Part shown: positions 25,443 to 34,163 of the stretch, piece after piece
Numbering within the stretch: the stretch's first letter is position 1
Layout: the number at the start of each line of letters is the position of its first letter
Origin: Prolixibacter bellariivorans ATCC BAA-1284
GTDB taxonomy: Bacteria; Bacteroidota; Bacteroidia; Bacteroidales; Prolixibacteraceae
Length of the DNA stretch: 64,000 bases
Assembly (NCBI RefSeq): GCF_000621705.1
Contig: NZ_JHXO01000005.1
Location: 434,001-498,000 of the forward strand
Direction: 5' to 3'
Translations under genes and position numbers: made by a program
Notes under the pieces: model-generated
The model's database searches: none
The model's input: the letters and a program-made list of their open reading frames with translations, nothing else
What the model was told of the DNA's origin: nothing

Positions 25443-28400
25443 TTAGAATGAAATGGATGTTCCGAACATCACTTTACGAGCGGTTGGATACGTTCCCCGG
25501 TCGATACCAATGTTGTTGTTATTGTTGTTGTTGGTACCAGCTTCCGGGTCCATCCCGATGTAATTGGTGAATGTGAAGAAATCATCGAGTGATATGTAGA
25601 ACCGGGCAGATTTCATATGTAAGTTATTCATCAGTGATTTGGGAAGGTTGTATCCCAACTGAATCTGTTTGATTCGCATGAAAGCTCCGTTGAATACCAG
25701 GAGGTCACTGTTCCATGCTTTTGGATTCGTTCCTGCACGCGGCTCGGTTGCCGTGGTGTTGTCGGCTGTCCAGCGGTTCTTGAAGAAATATTCCGGACGG
25801 TTAATGGTCGGACGGTCGTTACGAATCCAGCCCATCATTACATCGTTACCGGAAGTTCCCTGGAAGTTCACATTGAAATCGAAGTTTTTGTATGATGCAT
25901 CCAGACTTCCACCGTAGTAGAGGTTTGGAATAGCGCTTCCAATGTACTGTTTGTCGGCTTCCGTTACATTATTAGTCGGCTGACCACTTTTGTCGAGGAA
26001 GATGGGATCTCCGGTTTTCGGGTCGATACCTTTAGTTTTGTAACCATAGAAGAACCAGAGCGGCTCGCCTTTTTGAACCGCTGTGGCAGTCCATCCCGGA
26101 CCCACCTGGGCACCGTAGAGACGGTCGAGTGTCGGGTTGAGGTAGGTTACTTCGTTCTTCAGTGTCGACATGTTCAGGTGAATACCGTAGTTGAAATCAT
26201 GGATTTTATTGCGGTATCCCAATTCGAATTCAAAACCTTTATTCGTTACGTCGCCGGCGTTGATGGGCGATGCTGCGTTTCCGGCTTCCAGTGCAGGCGT
26301 ATTCTGCGTGATGAGGTCGGTGGTTTTCTTGTTGTAGTAGTCCATGGTGAAAGTCAACCGATCGCGGAAAGCACGAAGGTCAAGACCCACATCCGTCTGA
26401 ACACTGGTCTCCCAGCGGAGGTTCGGGTTTTCGAGCTGTGACGGTTCGAATATTGTTCCGAATGAACCATCGGCCATTGGGTAGGTCAGAGCGTATCCGT
26501 TACTCGTCGATGAGATGAGTGAAGCATAGCTGTAGTTCCCCAGGTTGGAGAGGCTACCGTTCTGGCCCCAGCTGGCACGAAGCTTAGCATTGGTGATGAA
26601 TGATTTCGGGAAGAAATCTTCGTTCGAGATAACCCATCCACCGGAAACGGCAGGGAAGATTCCCCAACGGCCGCTTTTGGGCAGTTGTGACAGGCCGGCA
26701 CCATCGCGACGCAGACTACCTTCGAGCAGGTATTTGTCTTTGTAGTTGTATGACAAACGGCTGAAGTAACTCTCTTTGCGGTTGTCGTCTATGCGGCCAT
26801 TGACCTGGTCGTTTTTCTGCGACGAAATGAAGTCGAGTTGTGCATACGCCGGGTTTTCCATAATCATCGGACCACCCTGTGCATTGGTAATGCGGTGTGT
26901 GGCTTTCTCGGCTGATATACCCAGCAGTAACGTCAGGTCATGCTCGCCGAACTTGTGGTTATATGAAGCAAAGTTTTCGAACATCCAGTCTTTCCAAAGA
27001 TCATTGTTATCAATCACCTTGGTTGCGCTGTTATTCCGCTCTGCGGTATAGTAATAGGTCGGATTCCAGGTGTGATAATTCTGGTAGGTAAGGTTCAGGT
27101 TGAACCGTGAGGTGATGGTCAATCCCTTTAGCGGCGTCAGCACGGCATACACATTTCCCTGCAGTTGATCCTGTTGTGTACTGCCTTTGGTGATGGCCTG
27201 CGTAACGAATGGATTGACGATTTCTCCGAAGACGTATTTGGAAATGCCATAGTAATTTCCGTCCGGCGCTTTCAGAATCGGATTTCCGTTGTTAATGAAA
27301 GTCTGAACATGTGCGGGTACATCGCCGGTATATTCTACAGGAGTCGCCGGGTCAATCATCAGGGCGCTACCAATGACACCTCCAAATTCACCACCTGATT
27401 CGTTGATGGCGGCACGTTGGCTGTTGGAGTAGGCGAATGTATTTCCGACTTTCATCCAGGGCAGAATCTGATGATCGGAGTTCAATCGAACAGTGTAGCG
27501 TTTGTATTTGTCCTGCGGACCTACCACAATACCATCCTGATTGAGGTATGACATCGACAGCATGTAGGTGGAACCATCTTTACCTCCGGAGAAGGAGATG
27601 TGATGTTTCTGCATGGGAGCTGTTTCGAAAATGGCACCCAGCCAGTCGGTGTTGTAGGTCTGGTCGACATTTGAAATTAATCCCGCTTCGTTCATGAAGG
27701 TGCTGTACTGCGAGGTATTCATCAGTTTAGGGGTGTGTCCTACGCTCTGCAATCCATATTGGAAATCGTAAGTAATGGTGGGTTTCCCTGATTTACCTTT
27801 TTTCGTGGTGATGATGACAACACCGTTACCACCCTCGGCTCCGTAAATGGCTGTGGATGCGGCATCTTTCAATACCTCCATGGAACTGATATCATCCGGA
27901 TCGAGGTTAGAAATATCGGTGGTTTTGATACCATCGACAATGTAGATCGGATTGGAGTTGTTGTTCGATGAATATCCGCGAATCCTCACTTTGATAGGGG
28001 CTCCCGGAGCTCCGGATGCGTTAATAACCTGCACACCGGAAGTTTTTCCCTGAAGTGCCTGCTGTGCCTGCGAAACCGAAGTGTTGCCGATGTCAGACGA
28101 ATTAACGCTGGCAATGGCGCCGGTTACAACGCTTTTCTTTTGTACACCGTATCCTACAGCGACAACCTCGCCCAGACCGATGGTTTCTTCCTCCATCTTC
28201 ACATTGATGGCGCTTTGACCCGTGTAGGCAATCTCTTTATTCTTCATTCCTACAAAGGAGTAAAGCAGGGTCGTATTGGCCGGAACATCAGCCAGGTGAT
28301 AAACGCCGTTGGCATCGGTGATGGTTCCGTGTGTGGTTCCTTTAATCACAACGGTTACACCCGGAAGCGGGCCTCCACTGCCGTCGGTTACCTTTCCGGT

Positions 28401-28814
28401 TACGGTATGCCCCTGCGGCTGTGCTTTGCCAGTGGCATCTCCCGAAGCGCGGGAAAGTACGATGTGATCATCGTTGATGCTGTAGCTAACCGGTGTGCCT
28501 GCGAATAAGGCGTCGAGCACATCCTGCAGGCTGGTTTCCTGTTCATCCAGACTAACTCTGCGGTTGACATCAATCAATTCGCTGCTGTAGATAAAGGAAT
28601 AACCGGTTTGCTTCTCGATGTTTTTCAGGACATTCCTGACGGTCATGTTGTTTACGCTCAGCGATAAGCTGGCGTTTTGCGCGGTTGTTTTGTTCGCAAA
28701 TGAGCTGAATGTGGCCAGTAAGACCATGAGTAGCGTCACTCTCATCTTGACAAAGATTTTAGCTCCCCACATTTCCTTTATGGAAGGAGGTGCTTGTTTA
28801 AAGACTTTTTTCAT
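25443..28814 (-). CDS. SusC/RagA-family transporter with N-terminal STN signalling domain
   Basis: A 1123-residue transporter. Order: long signal peptide (to about residue 45), STN (secretin/TonB N-terminal) domain about 48-125 (LSLSVNNMTVRNVLKNIE), carboxypeptidase-regulatory domain (VTGKVTDGSGGPLPGVTVV), TonB-box region VVAVGYGVQKKSVV, plug (IRGYSSNNNSNPIYIVDG) and barrel ending RKVMFGTSISF. STN domains contact FecR-type anti-sigma factors, and the FecR gene is next upstream, so substrate arrival can switch on this operon through sigma release. A run of six Asn (AGTNNNNNNIG) sits in a loop close to the C-terminus. Function class is certain; substrate is not. Confidence 0.96.
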   Translation of the reverse strand: MKKVFKQAPPSIKEMWGAKIFVKMRVTLLMVLLATFSSFANKTTAQNASLSLSVNNMTVRNVLKNIEKQTGYSFIYSSELIDVNRRVSLDEQETSLQDVLDALFAGTPVSYSINDDHIVLSRASGDATGKAQPQGHTVTGKVTDGSGGPLPGVTVVIKGTTHGTITDANGVYHLADVPANTTLLYSFVGMKNKEIAYTGQSAINVKMEEETIGLGEVVAVGYGVQKKSVVTGAIASVNSSDIGNTSVSQAQQALQGKTSGVQVINASGAPGAPIKVRIRGYSSNNNSNPIYIVDGIKTTDISNLDPDDISSMEVLKDAASTAIYGAEGGNGVVIITTKKGKSGKPTITYDFQYGLQSVGHTPKLMNTSQYSTFMNEAGLISNVDQTYNTDWLGAIFETAPMQKHHISFSGGKDGSTYMLSMSYLNQDGIVVGPQDKYKRYTVRLNSDHQILPWMKVGNTFAYSNSQRAAINESGGEFGGVIGSALMIDPATPVEYTGDVPAHVQTFINNGNPILKAPDGNYYGISKYVFGEIVNPFVTQAITKGSTQQDQLQGNVYAVLTPLKGLTITSRFNLNLTYQNYHTWNPTYYYTAERNNSATKVIDNNDLWKDWMFENFASYNHKFGEHDLTLLLGISAEKATHRITNAQGGPMIMENPAYAQLDFISSQKNDQVNGRIDDNRKESYFSRLSYNYKDKYLLEGSLRRDGAGLSQLPKSGRWGIFPAVSGGWVISNEDFFPKSFITNAKLRASWGQNGSLSNLGNYSYASLISSTSNGYALTYPMADGSFGTIFEPSQLENPNLRWETSVQTDVGLDLRAFRDRLTFTMDYYNKKTTDLITQNTPALEAGNAASPINAGDVTNKGFEFELGYRNKIHDFNYGIHLNMSTLKNEVTYLNPTLDRLYGAQVGPGWTATAVQKGEPLWFFYGYKTKGIDPKTGDPIFLDKSGQPTNNVTEADKQYIGSAIPNLYYGGSLDASYKNFDFNVNFQGTSGNDVMMGWIRNDRPTINRPEYFFKNRWTADNTTATEPRAGTNPKAWNSDLLVFNGAFMRIKQIQLGYNLPKSLMNNLHMKSARFYISLDDFFTFTNYIGMDPEAGTNNNNNNNIGIDRGTYPTARKVMFGTSISF

Positions 28815-28862
28815 AGATTTGAAACACTTTTGATTAAACTATATTTACGGATATGGTTTTTC

Positions 28863-28899
28863 GGCCGGTGAGGTTCTGCCCAATCTCACCGGCCTTTTT
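28863..28899. other. Strong hairpin between fecR and susC
   Basis: A perfect 10-base stem, GGCCGGTGAG with CTCACCGGCC, and a 12-base loop lie just after the fecR stop. The T-run (TTTTT) is on the plus strand, opposite to the flanking genes. In the minus-strand transcript the stem is flanked by A-runs, so it is more likely an mRNA processing or stability element, or a stop for antisense transcription, than a terminator of fecR. Confidence 0.6.
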
Positions 28900-28902
28900 C
28901 AT

Positions 28903-29955
28903 TTACAGTTTTGCATAGATTTTAATTTGTTTTCGTGAATATGTTTGATCTGCCCGCTGTTTTTCCGCCGTAACCTCATAGCGAATGGGCAGGGCTTTTT
29001 TCAACAGGTTCAGAGTTTGCATCAATTGTTCCTTTTGGAATGTGGCCGTAATCGGCATATCTTTCAGGATTGCGTCTGCCAGGATGATATCGACATTGTA
29101 CCACCGGCTTAGCTTCTTAATGGCGATTTCTAGTTTTTCGTCCACAAAAATCAGTTTTCCCTCGCGCCATGCAGCATATTGCATCGGGTTAACCTGATTG
29201 ATGGTAAAGGTTTTATTTTCGAGGTTCAGGCGAGCCTGTTGGCCCGGCATAATATCTACTTTCTTGTTAATGTGTTCCGAAGTGAGGGAAATATGCCCCC
29301 GGGTTAACGTTGCTTCAAAGTATTTGTCTTGTGAGTAGGCATTCAGGTTGAACTCGGTTCCGGTGACGGTGGTGGTCATGAGCGGATTCTCGACAATGAA
29401 CGGCCGTTTGGAGTTGTGTGTTACTTTAAAATAGGCTTCTCCGTCGACAAAAACCCGGCGTTCTTTTCGGGCAAATTTTTCCGGATAACGCAGCCGGGTC
29501 CCGTCGTTAAGCCAAACCTGTGTGCCATCGGCCAGCTCCACTTTGGTAATGCAGCCGGGTTTGGTGAATATTTCCCGGTAGGTGAGTTCCTGGGTACGTG
29601 TAGACTGGTAGTGACGAACGGACCACCATCCGGTTAAAACCAGTAGCGGAACAACAAGTATTGCCGCCACCTTTCGGAATCCGTCGATAAAGCGCTTGGT
29701 ACGTGATGTTGACCGGTTAATCTTTTCCGGGCTGTCTTCATCAAGCAACTCTATGCGGCGGTGAATGGAATGCAGCATGGAATCGAAATCGGGAGCCGGC
29801 CCTTTTATGGCTAGCCGGTTCTCCTCCCAAATTTCGGCCAGGTAGCTACGCACCAACATCTCGTTCTCCGGAAGGGCCATCCATGTGACTACTTCCCGGG
29901 CGGCGTGCTTGTCCAGTTTTCCACTTAAATATTGTAAGAGCAAGTTTTTATTCAT
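28903..29955 (-). CDS. FecR-family anti-sigma factor
   Basis: A 350-residue inner-membrane protein. The cytosolic N-terminus (about 1-85) would bind the sigma factor. One membrane helix lies near 93-108 (VAAILVVPLLVLTGWW). The periplasmic FecR domain has the hallmark EIFTKPGCITKVELADGTQVWLNDGTRLRYPEKF and RRVFVDGEAYFKVTHN. A C-terminal DUF4974-like part (KLEIAIKKLSRWYNVDI) is the usual partner of SusC STN domains. The start is the ATG at 29955; the longer frame begins with TTG. It lies between the sigma gene and susC, in the standard order of trans-envelope signalling cassettes. It holds or activates the sigma factor depending on SusC state. Confidence 0.93.
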   Translation of the reverse strand: MNKNLLLQYLSGKLDKHAAREVVTWMALPENEMLVRSYLAEIWEENRLAIKGPAPDFDSMLHSIHRRIELLDEDSPEKINRSTSRTKRFIDGFRKVAAILVVPLLVLTGWWSVRHYQSTRTQELTYREIFTKPGCITKVELADGTQVWLNDGTRLRYPEKFARKERRVFVDGEAYFKVTHNSKRPFIVENPLMTTTVTGTEFNLNAYSQDKYFEATLTRGHISLTSEHINKKVDIMPGQQARLNLENKTFTINQVNPMQYAAWREGKLIFVDEKLEIAIKKLSRWYNVDIILADAILKDMPITATFQKEQLMQTLNLLKKALPIRYEVTAEKQRADQTYSRKQIKIYAKL

Positions 29956-30108
29956 CAACAGCAAATCGTTTTACACAGATAATACGTGGGGAACCCTCTC
30001 AACCCCTATTGGTGTGTTTTATAACACATTTTTGGAGTGGGGGTGTCCCGTTTTCACTTTCTGAGTAAAGGCTTAGCTGTTATGGTCGTTTGTTTGGCTT
30101 TCGGCGGT

Positions 30109-30690
30109 TTACCGAACAAAAAGGAAGAAAAAGAGCATGCCCAGGATGCCGTATTTCGATAGTTTTTCCCGGAATGTGCGCAAGGCTGCGGTCATCTGGT
30201 TTTCCACTGTTTTTACAGAAATATCTAGCTGTTCAGCAATTTCTTTGTTCGATAATCCCTTTTCCCTGCTTAGCAGGAATATCTCTTTTCGTTTTTCCGG
30301 TAGTTTCTCCAGAATGTCATGATAAATTTTATCGATACTGAAGAACTCGATTTCCAGTTCGGCATTGTCATCATTTACCGGTAACTCCTGATTGCTATCG
30401 GATTGAATGGATGCCAACAGGTTTTGTTTTCTGATTAGAGTAATGACATCCCGGTAGGCAATGGTGAATAGGTATGATTTGAACGAGAATTTTTCTTCGA
30501 TGGTGTTACGCCTTTCCCAAATCTTGACGAAAACATTCTGCACAATCTCTTCGGCATCCGCCGGATTTTTCAGGATGCTGGTAATAAAAGCATACAATCC
30601 TTCGGCATACCTTCCGTAAAGTGTGTCGAATGCTTTGTGATTCCCTTTTTTCAGGCTGGATATTAGTTTCAGGTCTGTGGTTTCGTTCAT
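30109..30690 (-). CDS. ECF-subfamily RNA polymerase sigma factor
   Basis: A 193-residue ECF sigma-70 factor. Region 2 is seen in KAFDTLYGRYAEGLYAF, ADAEEIVQNVFVKIWERR and FKSYLFTIAYRDV. Region 4 is seen in LPEKRKEIFLLSREKGLSNKEIAEQLDISVKTVENQMTAAL. It is the first gene of a sigma-fecR-susC-susD cassette, with a 153-base gap to fecR. It would direct RNA polymerase to the susC promoter when released by FecR. The C-terminus carries a short hydrophobic tail (LGMLFFFLFV), often seen in this subgroup of Bacteroidota ECF factors. Confidence 0.94.
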   Translation of the reverse strand: MNETTDLKLISSLKKGNHKAFDTLYGRYAEGLYAFITSILKNPADAEEIVQNVFVKIWERRNTIEEKFSFKSYLFTIAYRDVITLIRKQNLLASIQSDSNQELPVNDDNAELEIEFFSIDKIYHDILEKLPEKRKEIFLLSREKGLSNKEIAEQLDISVKTVENQMTAALRTFREKLSKYGILGMLFFFLFVR

Positions 30691-30857
30691 TGTTTCAGTT
30701 AAGGCAACCTATCATTTTTTTGTCAGCTTACCATTCTTTTCCCGTTTCGAATGGTAAAAGTGAGAAAAAAAAATCACATCTTCAATCGGGATCATGAGGA
30801 GTAAAGTGCAGGTAAGTCCCTTTCGGGAATACAGAAAATTAAGGTGTAATCCAGTGC

Positions 30858-32045
30858 TTATGATTTGGTCCGGGCAAATGCTTGCTCGCTCTTCCTGATT
30901 TTGCGGTCTTCGCGATATTTTCCTGGCGTAATGTCGGTTTCTTTTTGAAAGGCACGGATGAAGGAGTTTAGCGAACCAAATCCCGACAGGTCACCAATAT
31001 GATCCAGTGTATAGCCGTCAAATGATTCAGATTCGAGCATCCGGCGTGCTTCTTCGACACGATAATGATTGACGTAGCTGCAGAAATTCATTCCGTAATG
31101 CTTATTTATGATGCCTGAAATATATGTTCGGTTACTGTTGAGTATTTTCGAGACCTCCCATATTTTCAGGTCTTTGTTTAAGTAGGCTTTTTGCGAAGTG
31201 AAATACGCTTCCAGTTTGACAACCACATCGTTTGATTCATTCTCTGTCGCATCTCCTTCAGGGTACATCTCATCGAGTTTGACAATCTGTTTCACGATCT
31301 GGTCCTGGCGGTTGCCCAGGTAACCGATGATAAACAGAAGTACGGAGAAAGTGAACGACGGGATGAGCAGTTTCAGGCTGTTGTCAAGAAAGGTACTTCG
31401 CCCCATGACATTGAAAATAAAACCTGCCACCGAGGTGAGCAAAAGAAAAATATACATTAGTTGTGCCCAGTTCAGACTCAGTTCTTCCGGATTGGAATAG
31501 TATTGCGCAATATTTTCCTTGTGCTTCCGGATGAGCCGGATATTCAGTCCCAGATAAGCAAAAACCTGGATTCCAAAAACGAGGCGGCTCAGTATGAAAA
31601 GCATTTGATAGGCATCAATCCACGGATTGTCGGAAAGATAGAAGTTGTGCGAACCATGCTCCAGCTGATGAAGGTAGGTCAGACGGTTTATTGGCCCCAT
31701 AAAAATGATGAGCAACAAACTAGTTATGGCAATAATTAGAGCCGGAATATAATGAAGGAAATCGGAGAGTGTTAGTTTTACCTGTACGGTCAATAGTCTG
31801 ATATAATGGTAGTACAAAGGAAAAACCGATAGACTGGTGAGCGTATATATCCATTCGTACCAGGTAAAAATCCGGAACTCGCGTGTAAAGTAGAAAGCAT
31901 GTCCCAGGTAAAGCAAAAAAGCCACCGTCATGAATACCCCAAGCATGAACTTGGCGCGGTTCATCCGGTATGTTCCCATAACGAGAACAATGGCCCAAAA
32001 AAGGGTCGCGTACAGTGGATTGAGCACAGCCAGGTAACGTATCAT
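30858..32045 (-). CDS. Membrane-embedded AraC-family transcription regulator
   Basis: A 395-residue regulator with about seven hydrophobic helices in residues 1-235 (for example PLYATLFWAIVLVMGTY, FLHYIPALIIAITSLLLII, LLIPSFTFSVLLFIIGYL). A linker and a C-terminal AraC HTH domain of about 105 residues follow (IWEVSKILNSNRTYISGIINK, HIGDLSGFGSLNSFIRAF). This fusion type is common in Bacteroidota, and its signal is unknown. The ATG at 32045 is preferred over a TTG 21 bases upstream. It lies upstream of the sigma-fecR-susCD cassette on the same strand, separated by 167 bases, and may regulate it or be unrelated. Confidence 0.85.
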   Translation of the reverse strand: MIRYLAVLNPLYATLFWAIVLVMGTYRMNRAKFMLGVFMTVAFLLYLGHAFYFTREFRIFTWYEWIYTLTSLSVFPLYYHYIRLLTVQVKLTLSDFLHYIPALIIAITSLLLIIFMGPINRLTYLHQLEHGSHNFYLSDNPWIDAYQMLFILSRLVFGIQVFAYLGLNIRLIRKHKENIAQYYSNPEELSLNWAQLMYIFLLLTSVAGFIFNVMGRSTFLDNSLKLLIPSFTFSVLLFIIGYLGNRQDQIVKQIVKLDEMYPEGDATENESNDVVVKLEAYFTSQKAYLNKDLKIWEVSKILNSNRTYISGIINKHYGMNFCSYVNHYRVEEARRMLESESFDGYTLDHIGDLSGFGSLNSFIRAFQKETDITPGKYREDRKIRKSEQAFARTKS

Positions 32046-32484
32046 AAGGTTGGTACAGTAAAACAATTAATTCTTGAAAGCTACAAAATGCGATCAACTA
32101 CCAAGGGGGGAGGAAAAATGTACCAATTGAAAATTGGTTTTTACCTTCTGCAAGGTACAAATAATCTTTTTGTCATACTTTCATTCGCATTAAGGTAAAT
32201 GAATACAGTGTTTTTTTTGGGTGTTTTTTTGGAGTAGATACACCTGTTTCTCTCTCCTGTCGTTTGTGTCTGTCACAGCTGCAGGTGGCAACTTGGTTCA
32301 CATTACACATTTTGAGTTTTGTGCTTAGGTTACATTTCAGGTGAAAGGCAAATGTTTGTGCCATCTGCACATAAAGGGTGTTCCGGTCGGGGCACCCTTT
32401 TTTCATTTTTGGATGCAATGCAATTCGTCACTAAGATGAAATTTAATGGTTTTAGGGCTTAAATAGAGACAGCATATATTCATT
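32046..32484. other. Gene-free gap with an orphan plus-strand hairpin
   Basis: Gap of 439 bases between two minus-strand genes. No coding frame is convincing. It holds a hairpin with a plus-strand T-run at 32373-32406. The AraC promoter must lie at its left end; no exact consensus box was found there. Confidence 0.5.
32373..32406 (+). terminator. Orphan intrinsic-terminator-like hairpin
   Basis: AAAGGGTG, an 11-base loop, then GCACCCTTTTTT. The T-run is on the plus strand, where no gene precedes it. It may end a small plus-strand RNA or act in reverse behind the OxyR gene, which ends 80 bases to the right. Confidence 0.5.
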
Positions 32485-33432
32485 TTAGAACTTCAATCCG
32501 GTATCCAGCGTTTTCTCTACCGGTTTGGCCAGCATTCGTTTGGGAATGACCTTCAAAGCCTCCTCCAGCAGAAATCCGATGAGGCGGTCGCTCTTCGAAA
32601 TGCGGGTGGTTGCCAGACTAATTTCACGTACCGGTGGTGTTCTGTCTATTTCTTTGATCATCAATTCTTTTTCCGGGCTCACCGAAAGGGTGGCCAGCTC
32701 CGGAATGAAAGTAATTCCGCCACTGTTTTCCACTACGCGGCAAAGCGATTCGATGGAATTCGACAGGTAAACGATGTTCTGGTATTCGCCCGGTTCCTTC
32801 GCGTACATGCATACCGAATCGACCTGGTTCTGGAAGCAGTTTCCCTCCTGTAGATACCACATCTCCTTTAAATCAACCTTGTCCAGATCGATACTTTCGG
32901 AGGCGTACAGTTCGTGTTGTTCCGACACATACAGATAGAATCTTTCATAGAAGAGTGGGCGGAAGACCATTCCCGCTGCCGAAACCGGAGTCGAAATGAA
33001 GCCGGCATCCAGCTGTCCGTTTTTGAGTTGGCCGATTATCTCCTCGGTCTTTAATTCCTTGACGGTTAACCGGATGTTAGGGTAGACTTGTGCGAATTGG
33101 TCCATGAACATAGCGAACCAGTATGGTGCCAATGTTGAGATGACACCCACCCGCAATTCTCCTTCAGGCTTTTTCTCCAGCTCGAAAGGCAAATCCTTCA
33201 GATTATCGGCCAATTGCAGGAGTTCACGGGCCTTTTCAGCAAACAGTTCCCCTTCGGCCGTTAGTGCTACCCGGTTGGGAGAGCGCTTGAACAGCTTCAT
33301 CCCCAGCTCTTCTTCCAGCTTGCTGACTTGCAGGCTCAGTGCCGGTTGGGAAATGTGAAGCCGTTTGGCTGCTAGAGAGAATGAATCATGCTGGCTCAAT
33401 TCGAGTACATACGACAATTGTAATAAGGTCAT
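32485..33432 (-). CDS. oxyR: OxyR-type LysR regulator (peroxide sensor)
   Basis: A 315-residue LysR regulator. The N-terminal winged helix (QLSYVLELSQHDSFSLAAKRL, HISQPALSLQVSKLE) is standard. The sensor domain has C199 and C208 in EGNCFQNQVDSVC, with the same spacing and numbering as the redox pair of E. coli OxyR, so hydrogen-peroxide sensing through a disulfide is likely. OxyR activates peroxide defence genes. Here it is divergent from dps with only about 100 bases between them, the typical arrangement for direct control. It is therefore called OxyR and not a general LysR protein. High confidence. Confidence 0.92.
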   Translation of the reverse strand: MTLLQLSYVLELSQHDSFSLAAKRLHISQPALSLQVSKLEEELGMKLFKRSPNRVALTAEGELFAEKARELLQLADNLKDLPFELEKKPEGELRVGVISTLAPYWFAMFMDQFAQVYPNIRLTVKELKTEEIIGQLKNGQLDAGFISTPVSAAGMVFRPLFYERFYLYVSEQHELYASESIDLDKVDLKEMWYLQEGNCFQNQVDSVCMYAKEPGEYQNIVYLSNSIESLCRVVENSGGITFIPELATLSVSPEKELMIKEIDRTPPVREISLATTRISKSDRLIGFLLEEALKVIPKRMLAKPVEKTLDTGLKF

Positions 33433-33456
33433 GGTATAATCTTTTGCTTATGTATC

Positions 33457-33470
33457 TATAAATATTTATA
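33457..33470. promoter_or_regulatory. Palindromic operator candidate between oxyR and dps
   Basis: TATAAATATTTATA is a perfect 14-base palindrome near the middle of the 101-base divergent gap. CTAT and ATAG half-sites surround it (33456 and 33474), as in OxyR sites, though the spacing does not fit the classical pattern exactly. A CATCTTTG box upstream of dps could be its -7 element. Confidence 0.4.
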
Positions 33471-33533
33471 AAAATAGAAAATATCATCTTTGTAGTAACA
33501 AAACAGAATAACAAACAATTTAAATATCGAATC

Positions 33534-33989
33534 ATGGAAACAAAAAGAACAAACAACAACAGTGTAGTGAATCAACTGAACAATGTATTGGCCGACTTAC
33601 AGGTCGTTTATCAAAATATGCGGGCGATGCATTGGCTGGTGAAAGGCCCCGATTTTTATCAGTTACACAAGATGTACGAAGGTTTTTATACCGAACTGTC
33701 CGATGTGGTAGATGATGTGGCTGAGCGGATTCTGACACTGGGTGGTGTGCCGTACCATCAGTTCAGCGAATACCTCGACCAGACCAGCGTAGAGCCGGTA
33801 GCTGAAGTTCCTCGCGGCAAGGAAACGTTGAAAATCACCGTGGAGAATTTTGAGCACCTGCTGGGCGAGTATCGTGAGGTACTGGAAGCTGCGTCGAATA
33901 ATGGTGACGAGGGAACGGTGGCGCTGATCAGTGAATTAATTGCCTCTACGGAGAAAAAGCTGTGGATGCTGAATACTACATTATCCTAA
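33534..33989 (+). CDS. dps: Dps-family ferritin-like DNA protection protein
   Basis: A 151-residue Dps/miniferritin. The intersubunit ferroxidase ligands are all in place: H33 in MHWLVKGPDFYQLH, H45, and D60 and E64 in VDDVAERI. Dps forms a 12-subunit shell that oxidises iron with peroxide and stores it, protecting DNA. The Lys/Arg-containing N-terminal tail (METKRTNNN) is short. The gene is divergent from oxyR and ends in a clear terminator at 34113-34147, so it is a single-gene unit, very likely induced by peroxide. Confidence 0.96.
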   Translation: METKRTNNNSVVNQLNNVLADLQVVYQNMRAMHWLVKGPDFYQLHKMYEGFYTELSDVVDDVAERILTLGGVPYHQFSEYLDQTSVEPVAEVPRGKETLKITVENFEHLLGEYREVLEAASNNGDEGTVALISELIASTEKKLWMLNTTLS

Positions 33990-34112
33990 AGTCAGAACGT
34001 TCGAATAAAAAGCAAACTATCGGAAAAGCATGGGAAGTAGTATCGATGACCCGGAATGAAAAGCGTGGTGAAGAAATAAGTTCTGTTCCCATATTCTGAT
34101 AGTATTAACCCT

Positions 34113-34147
34113 GAGGGTATCTGCATTGGCAGGTACCCTTTTTTTAT
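34113..34147 (+). terminator. Intrinsic terminator after dps
   Basis: GGGTATCTGC, loop ATTG, GCAGGTACCC, then seven T on the plus strand. The convergent gene at 34164 ends just beyond it, so the hairpin may serve both sides. Confidence 0.85.
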
Positions 34148-34163
34148 GTTGTATCAGAATTTT

